This document shows positions 63,989 through 64,000 of a DNA stretch of 64,000 nucleotides, piece after piece. The notes beneath the pieces were generated by a model. It saw only the letters and a program-made list of their open reading frames with translations, had not been told where the DNA came from and did no database searches. How positions within the stretch are numbered: the stretch's first letter is position 1; each line of letters opens with the position of its first letter. Position numbers and translations under genes: made by a program. The stretch is from Thiopseudomonas sp. (GTDB taxonomy: Bacteria; Pseudomonadota; Gammaproteobacteria; Pseudomonadales; Pseudomonadaceae): assembly GCA_023228985.1 (NCBI GenBank), contig JALOAC010000004.1, positions 1-64,000 of the forward strand, in the 5' to 3' direction.

Positions 63989-64000
63989 AGCCTATCGGTA

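Overview
The window looks like chromosomal DNA of a gammaproteobacterium of moderate G+C, most like the Pseudomonadales. The infC-rpmI-rplT-pheST-ihfA-merR core order, a DUF4823-type lipoprotein and a sigma-54 promoter ahead of fliE all point that way. It is not a textbook Pseudomonas: elongation factor P carries the lysine-34 loop and sits beside epmA (beta-lysylation) instead of the Arg32/EarP rhamnosylation type. Genus is unresolved. No tRNA, rRNA, CRISPR array or prophage was seen.

Layout. 0.1-1.1 kb: ZntB/CorA-type transporter (minus). 1.5-6.9 kb: translation operon infC, rpmI, rplT, pheS, pheT, ihfA and a MerR regulator. 7.0-9.3 kb: a membrane-anchored hypothetical protein, a TetR regulator and a lipoprotein. 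9.5-44.4 kb: a large surface-polysaccharide locus. 44.8-46.5 kb: an ABC-2 exporter pair. 46.6-52.6 kb: fliEFGHIJ behind a near-consensus sigma-54 promoter. 52.6-57.3 kb: a Tag-like glycosylase, ycjX, ycjF, epmA and efp. 57.6-62.2 kb: pyruvate:ferredoxin oxidoreductase with a dihydroorotate-dehydrogenase-like partner. 62.2-64.0 kb: a secreted hypothetical protein and azlCD.

The polysaccharide locus is the unusual part. rmlACDB makes dTDP-L-rhamnose and overlaps into a Wzm/Wzt ABC exporter. A complete sulfate-activation set follows (cysD, cysNC, cysQ, SLC13 permease with an in-frame amber codon). Then come glycosyltransferases mixed with five sulfotransferase-like domains, one of them fused behind two glycosyltransferase domains and one fused to part of a PIN-like protein. 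A strongly AT-rich block follows (WbqC, GT2, two aminotransferase-family enzymes, two sulfotransferases, a flippase-like membrane protein). A second sulfate-activation set closes the locus (SLC13 permease, DHH phosphoesterase, an N-terminally extended CysD, and CysNC). The simplest reading is a locus that builds, sulfates and exports a rhamnose-containing surface glycan with its own PAPS supply and PAP disposal. That reading is inference from gene content.

The locus also shows recent rearrangement: a 31-bp near-perfect inverted repeat bounding two genes, an acyltransferase stump, a GT2 gene with a degraded 3' end, base-composition steps inside genes, and in-gene repeats.
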